NCBI RefSeq assembly: GCF_000170895.1
Contig: NZ_ABCS01000095.1
Location: 1-36,112 of the forward strand
DNA: 36,112 nt
Origin: Plesiocystis pacifica SIR-1
GTDB lineage: Bacteria; Myxococcota_A; Polyangia; Nannocystales; Nannocystaceae
Direction: 5' to 3'
A program made the translations under genes and the position numbers. The notes beneath the pieces are model-generated. The model worked only from the letters and a program-made list of their open reading frames with translations, was not told the DNA's origin and did not search any database. Shown here piece after piece: positions 6,848-15,036 of the stretch (its first letter is position 1; every line of letters starts with the position of its first letter).

Positions 6848-9022
6848 CTAGCGGCTGCGTTCGCGGCGGCGAAGCAGGGGCAGGGCGAGGAGCAGCGCGA
6901 GGGCCCAGGGGAGGGGGCGACCGGGCTCGGGATCGGCCTGACACGCGCAGCCCCGATCGAGGATGATCGGGTCGGCGCTGGCTTCATCGCCGCCGCCGGT
7001 GGCGTCGCCCGTATCGAGCGGCGCCCCGGTCTCGGTGTCGTCGCCGATCTCGTCCTCGCTGGAGCCCGACTCCTCGGCCGACTCGGACTCGCCGCGCGTG
7101 CCGGACTCTTCGGTGGTCTCGGTCTCGGTCTCGGTGGTGTCCGTGCTCTCGGCGGTGTCCGTGTCGGTCGGGGTGCCCGACTCGGTGTCTCCGTCCCCCG
7201 GGACCGGGTCGGGCTCGTTGGTCGTCGGCTCGGGCGTGTCGAGGCAGCTGGGGAACGCGCAGCAGGGATCGAGCTCGACCTCGAGGCCCTCGACGATGGC
7301 CGAGAGCGTGGCCGAGAGCTCGTCCCCCTCGAGGGCGCGCAGCGGCGGGAGCGTGCCGCCGGAGCCCCAGTCGGCCATCTGGGCGAGCTGGGCCAGGGCC
7401 AGAGGGTCGCCCCCTGCGGGGTCGTAGGCCGGGCCCAGGCCGATGACGTGGGTGGTGATGCCGTCCGCGACCATGCCGAGGAGATGGGTCTCGACCTGGG
7501 CGTCCGTCGACTCGTGCGCCCCGGCGACGATCAGGATGTTGTGGTAGGGGGTCGCGTCGTTGACGGGGGCGAGGGCGTCCCAGCCCTCGTTGGTCGCGTG
7601 GTAGTCGGCCTGGTTTTGGTGGGCCAGCGCCAGCCCCAGGTGCAGCGCCCGGCCCGAGCCGGCGCAGCCCGGTCCTGGCCCCTGGCAGCGCGGCATGTGG
7701 CTGTCGGTCGGCAGGTCGAAGCCCGGGGGGTCTGGGGTGCCGTCTTGGAAGTCCCAGACGATCGGCGGCCCGCCCCAGGGATCCTCGCAGCCCGGGAGCA
7801 GGCAGCTCGTGAGCGGGTTGAGGGCCCAGGCCATGTTGTCGGCGGTGCACGAGCCGTAGTCCACGAGCACGCGCTGCTCGCCGGGGTCGGGGCTGGTGCC
7901 GCCGAACACCATCAGGCCGATCTGCGCGCGGCCGTCGAGGGGCAGGCCGTCGCCAAGGTTGACCTCGAGGAAGCCGCCCGGCGCGGTCAGGGCGGTCCGG
8001 GCCTGGTCCCACAGGGTCTGCCCCATGGCGCCGGGCTGGCCGGGCTGGGCCGGGTCGTCGAGCATGGCCGAGGACGCGTCGAGGATCACGAGGACGCGCG
8101 GCTGGCCGCCGAAGCACTCCGGAAAGTAGTCGCCGAAGGAGCCGTAGATGGCGTCGGTGACGGCGACCCACAGGACCTCGGGCTCGTGGGCGATGGCGAC
8201 CTGGGTCCCGCCCGCGTTGGCGACGGCGTCGGCGGCCGCCTGCGCCTGCTCGTCGCCGTGCCACGACAGCACGTAGGTGGGGATGTGGTGATCGTCGAAG
8301 GCCTGCTCCGCGACCGGGGCCGGGTCGGCCTCGGCCGGGGCGTAGGCCGAGGAGCCGTCGGCGTCGGTCCAGGCGCCCGCGGTGATCAGGCTGAAGATGT
8401 AGGGGCGGGGGGCGATGAGCCCGGGCTCGAGGCCTAGATCCTCGGGGTGGTCTTGCTGGGTGGCGAGGGCCTCGGCGAGGGCGGCCTCGAGGGCCCCGCG
8501 GGTCCACGGCTCGATGCCCGTGGCTGCGCCGTTGAGCGGCGGGGGCGTGGCCGCGAGCAGGTCGAGGAGTTCCTCGGCCACGCACTCGTGGTAGACGCCC
8601 CGCTCGTCATCCCAGCGCTGGTCGAACACGTGGCCGTCGACGAGCCCGGAGGCGTCGCCGGGGATGGTCGTGCCGGGGACCCCCGGCTGGGGGTCGTGGC
8701 CATAGCGCATGATCGCGATGTTGGCCTGGTTGGTCAGGAACAGGCCCGGCTGCAGCATGGTCTCCAGGGCCTCGACGCTGGCCTCCCAGCGGGTCTGGCC
8801 TGGGAAGCCTTCGGCCGGCTCGTTCATCGCCGTGGAGTACTCGACGATGAACATCAAGTTGTTCTTGGGCCAGCTGCACTGGGTCTCCTCCCAGCACTCG
8901 GCGCCCTCGGCCTGGACCGGCGCGGCTCCCCGATGCAGGCAAAAGGCCAGGCCGATCCCCGAGAGCAGCGCGAGTTGCAGGGCGAGGCGGCGTCTGGGCA
9001 GAGGCGGGCGCATCCCCTCCAT
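6848..9022 (-). CDS. Secreted protein with two VWA-like domains and MYXO-CTERM sorting tail
   Basis: A 724-residue exported protein. A signal peptide lies at about residues 10-38. Two von Willebrand A-like domains follow. The first starts at NNLMFIVEYSTAMN. The second starts at PRVLVILDASSAMLDD and carries a DxSSA form of the metal-site motif rather than DxSxS. After a pair of Cys-containing segments (DPCCAFPSC) comes a low-complexity Thr/Glu/Ser/Asp stalk (about 600-690). The C-terminus has the Cys-containing sorting motif GCACQADPEPG, a hydrophobic helix and a basic tail LLRRRERSR. This is the MYXO-CTERM architecture, known to be processed by myxosortase and delivered to the cell surface. 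VWA domains usually mediate adhesion or protein binding, but the ligand is unknown. The first domain's metal-site sequence looks degenerate. No clear ribosome site is visible; an ATG three codons in is possible. Confidence 0.9.
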   Translation of the reverse strand: MEGMRPPLPRRRLALQLALLSGIGLAFCLHRGAAPVQAEGAECWEETQCSWPKNNLMFIVEYSTAMNEPAEGFPGQTRWEASVEALETMLQPGLFLTNQANIAIMRYGHDPQPGVPGTTIPGDASGLVDGHVFDQRWDDERGVYHECVAEELLDLLAATPPPLNGAATGIEPWTRGALEAALAEALATQQDHPEDLGLEPGLIAPRPYIFSLITAGAWTDADGSSAYAPAEADPAPVAEQAFDDHHIPTYVLSWHGDEQAQAAADAVANAGGTQVAIAHEPEVLWVAVTDAIYGSFGDYFPECFGGQPRVLVILDASSAMLDDPAQPGQPGAMGQTLWDQARTALTAPGGFLEVNLGDGLPLDGRAQIGLMVFGGTSPDPGEQRVLVDYGSCTADNMAWALNPLTSCLLPGCEDPWGGPPIVWDFQDGTPDPPGFDLPTDSHMPRCQGPGPGCAGSGRALHLGLALAHQNQADYHATNEGWDALAPVNDATPYHNILIVAGAHESTDAQVETHLLGMVADGITTHVIGLGPAYDPAGGDPLALAQLAQMADWGSGGTLPPLRALEGDELSATLSAIVEGLEVELDPCCAFPSCLDTPEPTTNEPDPVPGDGDTESGTPTDTDTAESTDTTETETETTEESGTRGESESAEESGSSEDEIGDDTETGAPLDTGDATGGGDEASADPIILDRGCACQADPEPGRPLPWALALLLALPLLRRRERSR

Positions 9023-9060
9023 GGTGGGCCGCGAAGGGGATGTCGGGTGGAAAAAAAAGG

Positions 9061-9124
9061 ACGTCCACGACTATTTTGGCCGTCGCGGACGACGCCACGC
9101 CCTCCCTGCCCCACGTCCACGACT
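9061..9124. repeat. 12-base direct repeat pair between two minus-strand genes
   Basis: The sequence acgtccacgact occurs at 9061-9072 and again at 9113-9124, the second copy touching the stop codon of the deacetylase gene. The copies are 52 bases apart in the short intergenic stretch upstream of the VWA gene. They could be a paired binding site or chance. Confidence 0.4.
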
Positions 9125-10257
9125 CAGGGGGCGCAGCCGTGGGTCGTGTCGAGCTCGGCGAGGCTGACGATCTCGACCCCGCTGCGGGCGAAGGCCCGCA
9201 GCATCGCCTTGGTGGCGTCGGGGGCCAGGCGATCGTGGGCGACGTAGATGCCGCCTTCGCGGCTCGCGCTGCGGGCCGCCTTGGTCGCGGTCTTGGCCAC
9301 GCGCTTGGGGTCCATGCGCTCGTCGACGCTCAGCTTGGGGTCGGAGTCCCCGGTGCCGCCGTCCCACATCACCATGCGCATGCCCTGGGCGTTGACGGCC
9401 CGGGCGAAGGCCTCGCGCTCCTCGGCCTTCCAGTGGCTGCCGACGTAGGGGTTGCCGCCGGGGGGGCGGACCCAGCCGAGGGTGTGGGGCCGATCCTGCT
9501 CGCTGTAGCCGCGGGCCTCGAGCACGGCGCGGTGGCGGGCGCGGATGCCCTCCATGCGCGCGAGCTGCTCGCCGCGGTCGTGCTTGGACCAGCGCAGGCC
9601 GTCGAAGACCTCGCGGTCGAGGGCGCGGAAGTCCTCCTTGGAGGTGGCGAGCATGGCCAGGTCGACGCGGATCTGGGTCAGCTCGAACTCCGAGGCGACG
9701 TAGGCCTCGAGCTCGTCGAGGCCGGCGACGTTGCGGGCCATGCGGGTGTCGTGGCGCCAGCCGTGGTTGGCGAGGGTGTGGCCCTCGGCGACCATGCGCT
9801 GGACCAGGTGGTAGGTGTTCGCGCGCACGGAGTGGCCGGTGATGAAGAAGGCGCCGGTCCAGCCCTGGCGCTCGAGCTCGTCGAGGATCAGCGGGGTGCG
9901 CCCGGGGTGGGGGCCGTCGTCGAAGGTCAGGGCGAGCTTGCCGGCGGGGAGCGCTTCGCGGGCGGGGTAGAGCCCGGGGATCCACTCGTCGTCGCTGGCG
10001 CGGCCCTCCCAGCGACCCGTGGGCACGGGGGCGAGGGCGCAGCCTTCCTCGAGCTCGGCGAGCTCTCCGACGGCGGGCGGGAGCAGAGGCTGCGGGTGGG
10101 TCGGCTCGAGGGTCTGCTCCGAGACCTGCTCGATGCTCTGGTGGGCGAGCGCGGCGGACTGCCCGTCGGCCTCGTGGGCCGAGGCCTCGAAGGCGGTGAG
10201 CTCGGTGGTGGACAGGGACAGGGCGACGAGGGCGAAGGCGAGCAGGCGGCGAGACAT
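9124..10257 (-). CDS. Secreted polysaccharide deacetylase (NodB domain)
   Basis: A 377-residue protein with an N-terminal signal peptide (residues 1-28, RRLLAFALVALSLSTTELTA) and a spacer of about 75 residues. The CE4/NodB fold follows. Motif 1 is LTFDDGPHPGRT with catalytic base and metal ligand Asp113/Asp114. Motif 2 is NHGWRHD with metal ligands His165 and His169. Motif 3 is RPPGGNPY. A late motif, GIYVAHDRLAPDAT, carries the catalytic His. The family removes N- or O-acetyl groups from chitin-like glycans, peptidoglycan or exopolysaccharide in a metal-dependent way. An insertion of about 70 residues between motifs 2 and 3 (helical, charged) makes it longer than typical members. A ggggga ribosome site lies five bases before the start. 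Substrate is unknown; cell-envelope or matrix glycan is likely. Confidence 0.93.
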   Translation of the reverse strand: MSRRLLAFALVALSLSTTELTAFEASAHEADGQSAALAHQSIEQVSEQTLEPTHPQPLLPPAVGELAELEEGCALAPVPTGRWEGRASDDEWIPGLYPAREALPAGKLALTFDDGPHPGRTPLILDELERQGWTGAFFITGHSVRANTYHLVQRMVAEGHTLANHGWRHDTRMARNVAGLDELEAYVASEFELTQIRVDLAMLATSKEDFRALDREVFDGLRWSKHDRGEQLARMEGIRARHRAVLEARGYSEQDRPHTLGWVRPPGGNPYVGSHWKAEEREAFARAVNAQGMRMVMWDGGTGDSDPKLSVDERMDPKRVAKTATKAARSASREGGIYVAHDRLAPDATKAMLRAFARSGVEIVSLAELDTTHGCAP

Positions 10258-10437
10258 GAGGATCCCCCGCGACGGCCGCGGACCCCCTGGCTCGATTCGG
10301 ACGAGTCACCCCCTCACGGGGCGCCTCGGAGCCAGGGCGTCGGTCCGCGTGTTGACCGTCGCACTGGGGTGTCCGGGCAGGAGCCAAAAACGGCTCATGG
10401 CTCGACCGATTTTTTCGAATGACTCGTGGAGTCCCGG

Positions 10438-11451
10438 TCAGGCGCCGCTGCGGCCCTCACACCACGCGAGCACCTGGGGCATCAGGCCCGCGCCGGCGCC
10501 TAGCCCCATCCCCAGGTCGACGGAGGCCGGAAAGCCCACGTGACCACCCCGGCGCACGTAGGCGACCTGCGCGAGCTCGGGCTGAGCCGCGCGGGCGCGC
10601 TCGAGGTGGGGGCGCACGGTCTCGAGGGGGACGATGGGGTCGTCCTCGGCGGCGACGTAGAGGAAGGGCCGCTTGGTCTCGCCCAGGCGCGGGCCGATGC
10701 TCTGGCTGGTCCAGTAGTGGTTCTCGTCCTCGAAGCCCCAGCGCGGCACGACGACCTCCCGGTCCCAGGCCCGGATGCCGTGGAAGTTGCGCCGCGGTCC
10801 GTCCTCGATGCGCGCGAGGATGTCCTCGAGGCCGCCGACGATCGAGCGCCGGTAGAGCCACATCGACGGCGCGTCGAAGCTGTGCGCGTTGAGGAGCAGA
10901 TCGAGGGGCGAGCAGATCGCGACCACGCCGGCGACCCGCGGGTCGGGGTCCGGAGAGCAGGCCAGGTGCAGGGCGACGTGGCCCCCGAGGGAGAAGCCGA
11001 CCACGAACACCCGGCGAAAGCGAGCGAGGCTGGGGTCGCCGAGGACGGCGGCGAGGTCCGCCCACAGCCCCGCGTGGTAGAAGTCGCGGCCGCTGTCCCC
11101 CGCGCCGCGCATGGACAGGCGCAGGTAGGCGTGACCGGCCGCGGCCGCGGCTGCGGCGGCGGACAGGACGTAGGTGCTGTCCGCCGAGCCGCCGAGGCCG
11201 TGGAGGATGAGCACGAGGGTGTCGCGGGTGTCGACGCCGGCTGGCCCCGAAGGGCCGAGCGCGCCGGCGAGCTCGATGGCGCCGCCGCGGCTCCCGGGGA
11301 CGGTGATTTGCCACGGCCGGTCGGCGACGGTCTCGGGGAACAGGACCCCGCGGACGTAGGGCACGACGGTCCAGTAGTGCCCGCGCGCCGCCGCTCGAAT
11401 TCCGCCTCGCCTCGGCACGGTCACAGCATGGAGGGAGCTGGCAGACACCAC
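10438..11451 (-). CDS. Alpha/beta hydrolase, YheT-like
   Basis: A 337-residue protein without signal peptide. It carries the oxyanion segment ILHGLGGSADSTY, the segment MRGAGDSG, the nucleophile elbow VVGFSLGGH (Ser154), an acidic residue in AAEDDPIVP (Asp270/271) and the catalytic His304 in RRGGHVGF. The GGHVGF ending and the overall spacing match the YheT/EMB8 branch of the superfamily, whose natural substrates are mostly unknown. A poly-Ala helix (residues 98-105) is unusual. The start is uncertain: GTG codons at residues 10 and 12 are alternatives, and the first residues overlap, on the other strand, the beginning of a decayed gene. Confidence 0.88.
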   Translation of the reverse strand: MVSASSLHAVTVPRRGGIRAAARGHYWTVVPYVRGVLFPETVADRPWQITVPGSRGGAIELAGALGPSGPAGVDTRDTLVLILHGLGGSADSTYVLSAAAAAAAAGHAYLRLSMRGAGDSGRDFYHAGLWADLAAVLGDPSLARFRRVFVVGFSLGGHVALHLACSPDPDPRVAGVVAICSPLDLLLNAHSFDAPSMWLYRRSIVGGLEDILARIEDGPRRNFHGIRAWDREVVVPRWGFEDENHYWTSQSIGPRLGETKRPFLYVAAEDDPIVPLETVRPHLERARAAQPELAQVAYVRRGGHVGFPASVDLGMGLGAGAGLMPQVLAWCEGRSGA

Positions 11452-11461
11452 AAGTGCGCTC

Positions 11462-12010
11462 GGTGAAAGCGGCGACTTGGCCGAGGTCGCGTCATCCGGC
11501 GCCTACCCCTGGAACGAGCTGACCGTGGTGCTCGAGCCTGGGGCGACGGCGAGCTCGGCGGTGCTGCGCCACGAGGCTGACACCGACGTGGGCTCCCCGC
11601 GCCTGCTCGTGCAGGTGCTCCGGGCCGAGGGCGAAGCCGAGCCCATCGCGCTGTCCGACGACGAGCTCACCGCCAGCGCCGGGTGGCCTGCACCCATCGG
11701 CGGCTGATCATCGCGCGCGGGGAGACCGACCGTCGCCCCGGGCGTTCGGATCGCGCTGATCCCCTCCCGCGCCGGAGATCCGCTGCCCGTCGTCGACTAC
11801 GACGGGCAGACCCTGGTCGTGACCCAGGGCGGGGACAGTGAGGCGCTGAGCTTCTCGATGGTCGGCGACCGCACCCACATCGAGGGCAGACCCGTACGCT
11901 GCGCCGCGCGTGGGGCTCCGCCTCGTCGAGATCACCGCCGCCGGAGCGTTGACAAAGGCTCCCGGAGTCCGTCGCGCTCGGGCTCGAATCGGCCTCGATT
12001 TGGGACGCCG
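11462..12010 (+). pseudogene. Decayed gene of unknown function
   Basis: Between the hydrolase and the next intact gene the plus strand shows one protein-like message broken over several frames. The first piece (11462-11707) reads SSGAYPWNELTVVLEPGA through SDDELTASAGWPAP and hits TGA at 11705. A neighbouring frame then gives RLIIARGET. A third frame gives TVAPGVRIALIPSRAGDPL, VVDYDGQTLVVTQGGD and LSFSMVGDRTHIEG. Another shift near 11900 gives RVGLRLVEITAAG. At least three frame changes are needed, so this is more likely a true pseudogene than a single read error. The pieces look like a soluble beta-rich protein. I do not recognise the family. Confidence 0.4.
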
Positions 12011-12117
12011 TTCGGGACAAATCCTCGCGCCAGAGGGCTCAAAAAGAGCAAGCGAGGATATTTATCATGGGAGCGAAGCTCGACTCCGAGGTTCGCAAAT
12101 GTTGCGTGGGGCCCTCG

Positions 12118-12146
12118 TTGACGGTCTCAGGGCTGCCGAGTAGAAA
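12118..12146 (+). promoter_or_regulatory. Candidate sigma-70 promoter for the ctaB operon
   Basis: TTGACG (12118-12123) and TAGAAA (12141-12146) are separated by exactly 17 bases: five of six matches to the -35 consensus and four of six to the -10. The expected transcription start, about seven bases after the -10, falls on or next to the GTG start at 12153. The message may therefore be leaderless. No Shine-Dalgarno sequence precedes that GTG, which agrees with this. Confidence 0.4.
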
Positions 12147-12152
12147 CCGCCC

Positions 12153-12725
12153 GTGTCAGCCCACCCCGAGGGTCCTGGCGATGATTCGCCGGTGCCTACC
12201 CCGCCCGAGACCGCGACCGACGGACCGAGCTTGCGTTTGGTCCTCGGCTTCGCCGGGGCGGTCACGATTCTCACGGGGGTGATGGGCTACGCCCGCTACG
12301 CGGGTTCGGAGCGCTGGGTGTCCGAGGGCATCCAGCAGATGGACGCGCGCGGCTCGGAGCTCGACGTCGAGGGTTGCATCGACGAGGTCGTCGACTGGTA
12401 CGACGCCTGCGACCAGGAAGATGCGAACGCCGCGGTCTGCCTCACCGGCGTCGACATTCTGATGGCCCACTGTCTGGGCGCACAGGATCGCACGCCAACT
12501 TGTGAGCTCTATCTCAATCCCGATTCCGAAGTCCGGGCGCCCACCGAGCAGATGCGCGAGCAAGCTCGAAACCCCAAGAAGGCGGGCGAGAGCGGCCGCT
12601 GGGTGTACGCCCGGTGCGAAGAGCGCGAAATGCGTTGCCTGAACAAGCGCGAGTGCGCGTGCGCCGAGGCCTATCGAGCGGTTGACTCTTTTTGTCGAAC
12701 AGGGCAACAGGCGGTGCAGCTGTGA
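12153..12725 (+). CDS. Membrane-anchored Cys-rich protein of unknown function
   Basis: A 190-residue protein with a Pro/Asp-rich N-terminus (residues 1-26) and one membrane segment (LVLGFAGAVTILTGVMGYARY, split about residues 29-48). The ~140-residue domain that follows is probably outside the membrane and holds ten Cys, several in close pairs (RCEEREMRCLNKRECACAEA). The even number suggests disulphides; a metal-binding role is possible but no classic motif such as CxxCH or CxxxC with Met is seen. The stop overlaps the GTG of ctaB by four bases (GTGA), so it is translationally coupled to heme O synthase and heads the oxidase-assembly operon. I do not recognise it. GTG at 12153 was chosen because it opens the frame; a GTG at 12192 is an alternative. 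Confidence 0.75.
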   Translation: MSAHPEGPGDDSPVPTPPETATDGPSLRLVLGFAGAVTILTGVMGYARYAGSERWVSEGIQQMDARGSELDVEGCIDEVVDWYDACDQEDANAAVCLTGVDILMAHCLGAQDRTPTCELYLNPDSEVRAPTEQMREQARNPKKAGESGRWVYARCEEREMRCLNKRECACAEAYRAVDSFCRTGQQAVQL

Positions 12726-13630
12726 CCGAACGTCGCACTCGAGAGTCCTCCCTCACCGAGCGCGCGCGCGACTACCTGGCCCTGACCAAGCCGGGAATCG
12801 TTCGCATGTGCTTGGTCATGACCGCCGGCGGCATGTGGCTCGCGCCCGAGCCCTCGCACTGGACGGTGTGGATCGCGGTGCTGATCGGCTCGGCCTGCGC
12901 GGTGGCCTCGGCCAACGCCTTCAACATGGTCATGGAGCGCGAGGGCGACCGCAAGATGAAGCGGACGCGCATGCGCCCGCTGCCCACGGGTCGCATGGCC
13001 GCGTGGGAGGCCAACGTGTTCGCCGGGCTGCTCGCGCTCGCCTCCATGGTGATCCTCGGCTTCGGCACCAACTGGCTCACCGCCGGCGTCGCGCTGTTTG
13101 CGCTGGTCAGCTACACCCTGGTCTACACGCCGCTCAAGCGCGTCACGCCCCTGGCCCTGGTCATCGGCGCAGTCCCGGGGGCCATCCCGCCGCTGCTGGG
13201 CTGGACCGCGGCGACCAACAGCCTCGACCTGCCCGGCGCGGTCCTGTTTGGGATCCTGCTCGTCTGGCAGATGCCCCACTTCCTGGCCATCGCCATCTTC
13301 CGCAAGCAGGACTACGCCAACGCCGGCATCCTGACGGTCCCCGTGGTCCGCGGGGAGACCGTCGCCAAGGTCCAGGCCATCGCCTGGGCCCTCCTGCTGA
13401 TCCCCGTGAGCCTCGCGCTCACTCCCCTGGGCGTCACCGGCAACCTCTATATGGGGCTCGCCCTGGCGATGGGCCTGGTGTTCCTCGGCTGGACCATCAA
13501 GGGCCTGAGCTCCAAGGAGTTCGAGTCCGACGTCCGCTGGGCCCGGCAGGTGTTCGTGCTCTCGCTCGTATACCTGCCCGCGCTGACCCTGGCGCTCGTG
13601 GCTGACCTGACCTGGAAGGCGTTCTTCTAG
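12722..13630 (+). CDS. ctaB: Protoheme IX farnesyltransferase (heme O synthase)
   Basis: A 302-residue UbiA-family integral membrane prenyltransferase. It adds a farnesyl group to protoheme to make heme O, the precursor of the heme A needed by the caa3 oxidase encoded downstream. The prenyl-diphosphate-binding region is ANAFNMVMEREGDRKMKRTR followed by MRPLPTG, the signature of the CtaB/COX10 group. The second conserved loop is YTPLKRVTPLALVIGAVPGA, followed by the WQMPHFLAIA segment. About nine hydrophobic segments are visible. The GTG start overlaps the stop of the preceding Cys-rich gene; the Sco gene starts two bases after its stop. No ctaA (heme A synthase) is present in the window. Confidence 0.97.
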   Translation: MTERRTRESSLTERARDYLALTKPGIVRMCLVMTAGGMWLAPEPSHWTVWIAVLIGSACAVASANAFNMVMEREGDRKMKRTRMRPLPTGRMAAWEANVFAGLLALASMVILGFGTNWLTAGVALFALVSYTLVYTPLKRVTPLALVIGAVPGAIPPLLGWTAATNSLDLPGAVLFGILLVWQMPHFLAIAIFRKQDYANAGILTVPVVRGETVAKVQAIAWALLLIPVSLALTPLGVTGNLYMGLALAMGLVFLGWTIKGLSSKEFESDVRWARQVFVLSLVYLPALTLALVADLTWKAFF

Positions 13631-13632
13631 CC

Positions 13633-14364
13633 ATGGCCACGCAGGCGTCCACGGCTGCTGGGGCAGCAGGATCCGGCCCGGAGGGCATGCCCGAGGGCAT
13701 GTGGACCGAGCCGGCGCCGTGGATCAAGTTCCTGCGCAAGAACATCTGGTGGATCGGCGGGACCCTGCTCGTCTTGATGATCACCTCGATGCGCTTTTTC
13801 CTGGTCCGCCGCCCGCCGCCGCCGCCCATCATCGGCGAGGTCCCGGCGTTCACGCTGGTCGACCACGAGGGCGAGACCTTCACCCGCGACGACCTCCTCG
13901 AGGAGGACAAGGTCTGGGTGGTCGGCTTCGTGTTCACGAGCTGTCCGTCCACTTGTCCCGCGGTCAGTCGCGCCATGGTCCTGTTCCAGGAGCAGGTCGC
14001 GGCGTCCAAGCTCGAGGATCACATCGAGCTGATCACGGTCACCGTCGACCCGGAGACCGATACGCCCGAGGTCTTGAAAGGCTACGCCGAGAAGATCGGG
14101 GCCGATACGCGCAACTGGCGCTTCCTCACCGGAGACTCCGACGCCATCGAGGGCTTCGTCGTCGACGGCTTCAAGCTCGCCGTCGGCGAGAAGCAAGCCA
14201 TCGAAGGGGCGCCGGGCGTCTACGACATCGCCCACTCCATCAAGCTCGCCCTCGTCGACCGCTTCGGCAACGTCCGCGGCTACTACTCCATCGACGACGA
14301 GGGCATGGCCGAACTCTACCACCGCAGCCTCCGGGTCATGCGCATTCGGGAGGAGGGCGAGTGA
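13633..14364 (+). CDS. Sco1/SenC-type copper chaperone (first copy)
   Basis: A 243-residue protein with one N-terminal membrane anchor (about residues 39-57, IWWIGGTLLVLMITSMRFF) after a cytoplasmic tail. A poly-Pro linker and a periplasmic thioredoxin-like domain follow. The copper ligands are visible: CPSTC (Cys104 and Cys108) and His201 in YDIAHSIKLALVD. Sco proteins deliver copper to, or reduce, the CuA site of oxidase subunit II, here CtaC. It lies between ctaB and a cytochrome c gene, and its stop overlaps the next GTG. A second, differently anchored Sco is encoded at 23879. Confidence 0.95.
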   Translation: MATQASTAAGAAGSGPEGMPEGMWTEPAPWIKFLRKNIWWIGGTLLVLMITSMRFFLVRRPPPPPIIGEVPAFTLVDHEGETFTRDDLLEEDKVWVVGFVFTSCPSTCPAVSRAMVLFQEQVAASKLEDHIELITVTVDPETDTPEVLKGYAEKIGADTRNWRFLTGDSDAIEGFVVDGFKLAVGEKQAIEGAPGVYDIAHSIKLALVDRFGNVRGYYSIDDEGMAELYHRSLRVMRIREEGE

Positions 14365-14813
14365 GGGCCTCCGCGAACGCTACTGCGCGGCTGCGGCTGC
14401 TGGGTCTGGGCCTCGCCGCGCTCGGTCTCATGGGCGTCGCGGCCTGTGACGGCGGCGCGCCGACCTTCACCGAGCCCATGACCCTGGGCGGTCGAGAGGT
14501 CCCCGCGGAGACCCTCGAGCAGGGGCGCGATCTCTATCGCCGCTACTGTGTGTCCTGCCACGGTGAAGACGGTTCGGGTCAGGGCCCCGCCGCCCGCAAC
14601 CTCCGCTTCCCGCCCCGCGATTTTCGCAAGGCCGAGTTCACCTTCGCCCCCGAAGGTGCGCTCCCCAGCCACGAAGCCCTCGTCGACCGCATCCGCTCGG
14701 GCGTGCCCGAGCGCGGCATGCCCCCCTGGGTCGGCATGAAGGACGAGGATCTGTCGGCCCTCGCCGACTACATCAAGACGTTCTCGCCGCGTTGGAAGGA
14801 GGGGGGTGCATGA
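14361..14813 (+). CDS. Monoheme cytochrome c lipoprotein
   Basis: A 150-residue lipoprotein. The signal peptide (RLRLLGLGLAALGLMGVAAC) ends in a lipobox. A class I cytochrome c domain follows, with heme site CVSCH (Cys63, Cys66, His67) and probable axial Met120 in RGMPPW. The ADYIKTFSPRW helix closes the fold. It starts at a GTG overlapping the Sco stop. Anchored in the membrane on the periplasmic side, it could shuttle electrons between ACIII and the oxidase, or take part in CuA assembly together with Sco; position supports both. Confidence 0.92.
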   Translation: MRASANATARLRLLGLGLAALGLMGVAACDGGAPTFTEPMTLGGREVPAETLEQGRDLYRRYCVSCHGEDGSGQGPAARNLRFPPRDFRKAEFTFAPEGALPSHEALVDRIRSGVPERGMPPWVGMKDEDLSALADYIKTFSPRWKEGGA

Positions 14814-14952
14814 GCACTCTTCACCGATCCGGCGCGGCTTCACCGTCTCGTCACGCGAGCCCTCAGGGGCCCCCGAGGCGAGTCTTTCGCAACCATCGCA
14901 TCCACCGGCGCAATCACGCGCTCGTGGGTGGCGTCGACTCGACCCCCCGGTA

Positions 14953-14981
14953 TTGCCACCAGGTCGGCCGACTGATAGGTT
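14953..14981 (+). promoter_or_regulatory. Candidate promoter for the act-caa3 operon
   Basis: TTGCCA (14953-14958, five of six matches to -35) is followed after 17 bases by TAGGTT (14976-14981, three of six). The latter is preceded by TGA, which makes an extended -10 (TGnTAnnnT). It lies in the only sizeable gap (14814-15082) between the ctaB-sco-cytochrome genes and actA, about 100 bases before the actA start. Apart from this and the hairpin at 15037 I see nothing else in that gap. Confidence 0.35.
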
Positions 14982-15036
14982 GCGCGCCCGTAGGGTCTCG
15001 TATGCGCGCGAATTTCGGCGTTTCTGCGAACTCTCA

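Noticed and set aside
7448..8437. 329-residue plus-strand open frame inside the VWA gene
   Set aside because: Opposite a gene with signal peptide, VWA-like domains and sorting tail; Val/Gly/Arg-rich shadow.
10392..10422. T-run as a terminator near the hydrolase gene
   Set aside because: The flanking inverted repeat (gagcca/tggctc) has an 11-base loop and does not sit directly before the T-run on the right strand.
11949..11954. Perfect TTGACA as a -35 box
   Set aside because: No -10-like sequence at 16-18 bases, and it lies within the decayed gene far from the next start.
12063..12068. TATCAT as a -10 box for the gene at 12153
   Set aside because: The -10 match is good but no -35 is seen at proper spacing; the pair at 12118-12146 fits better.
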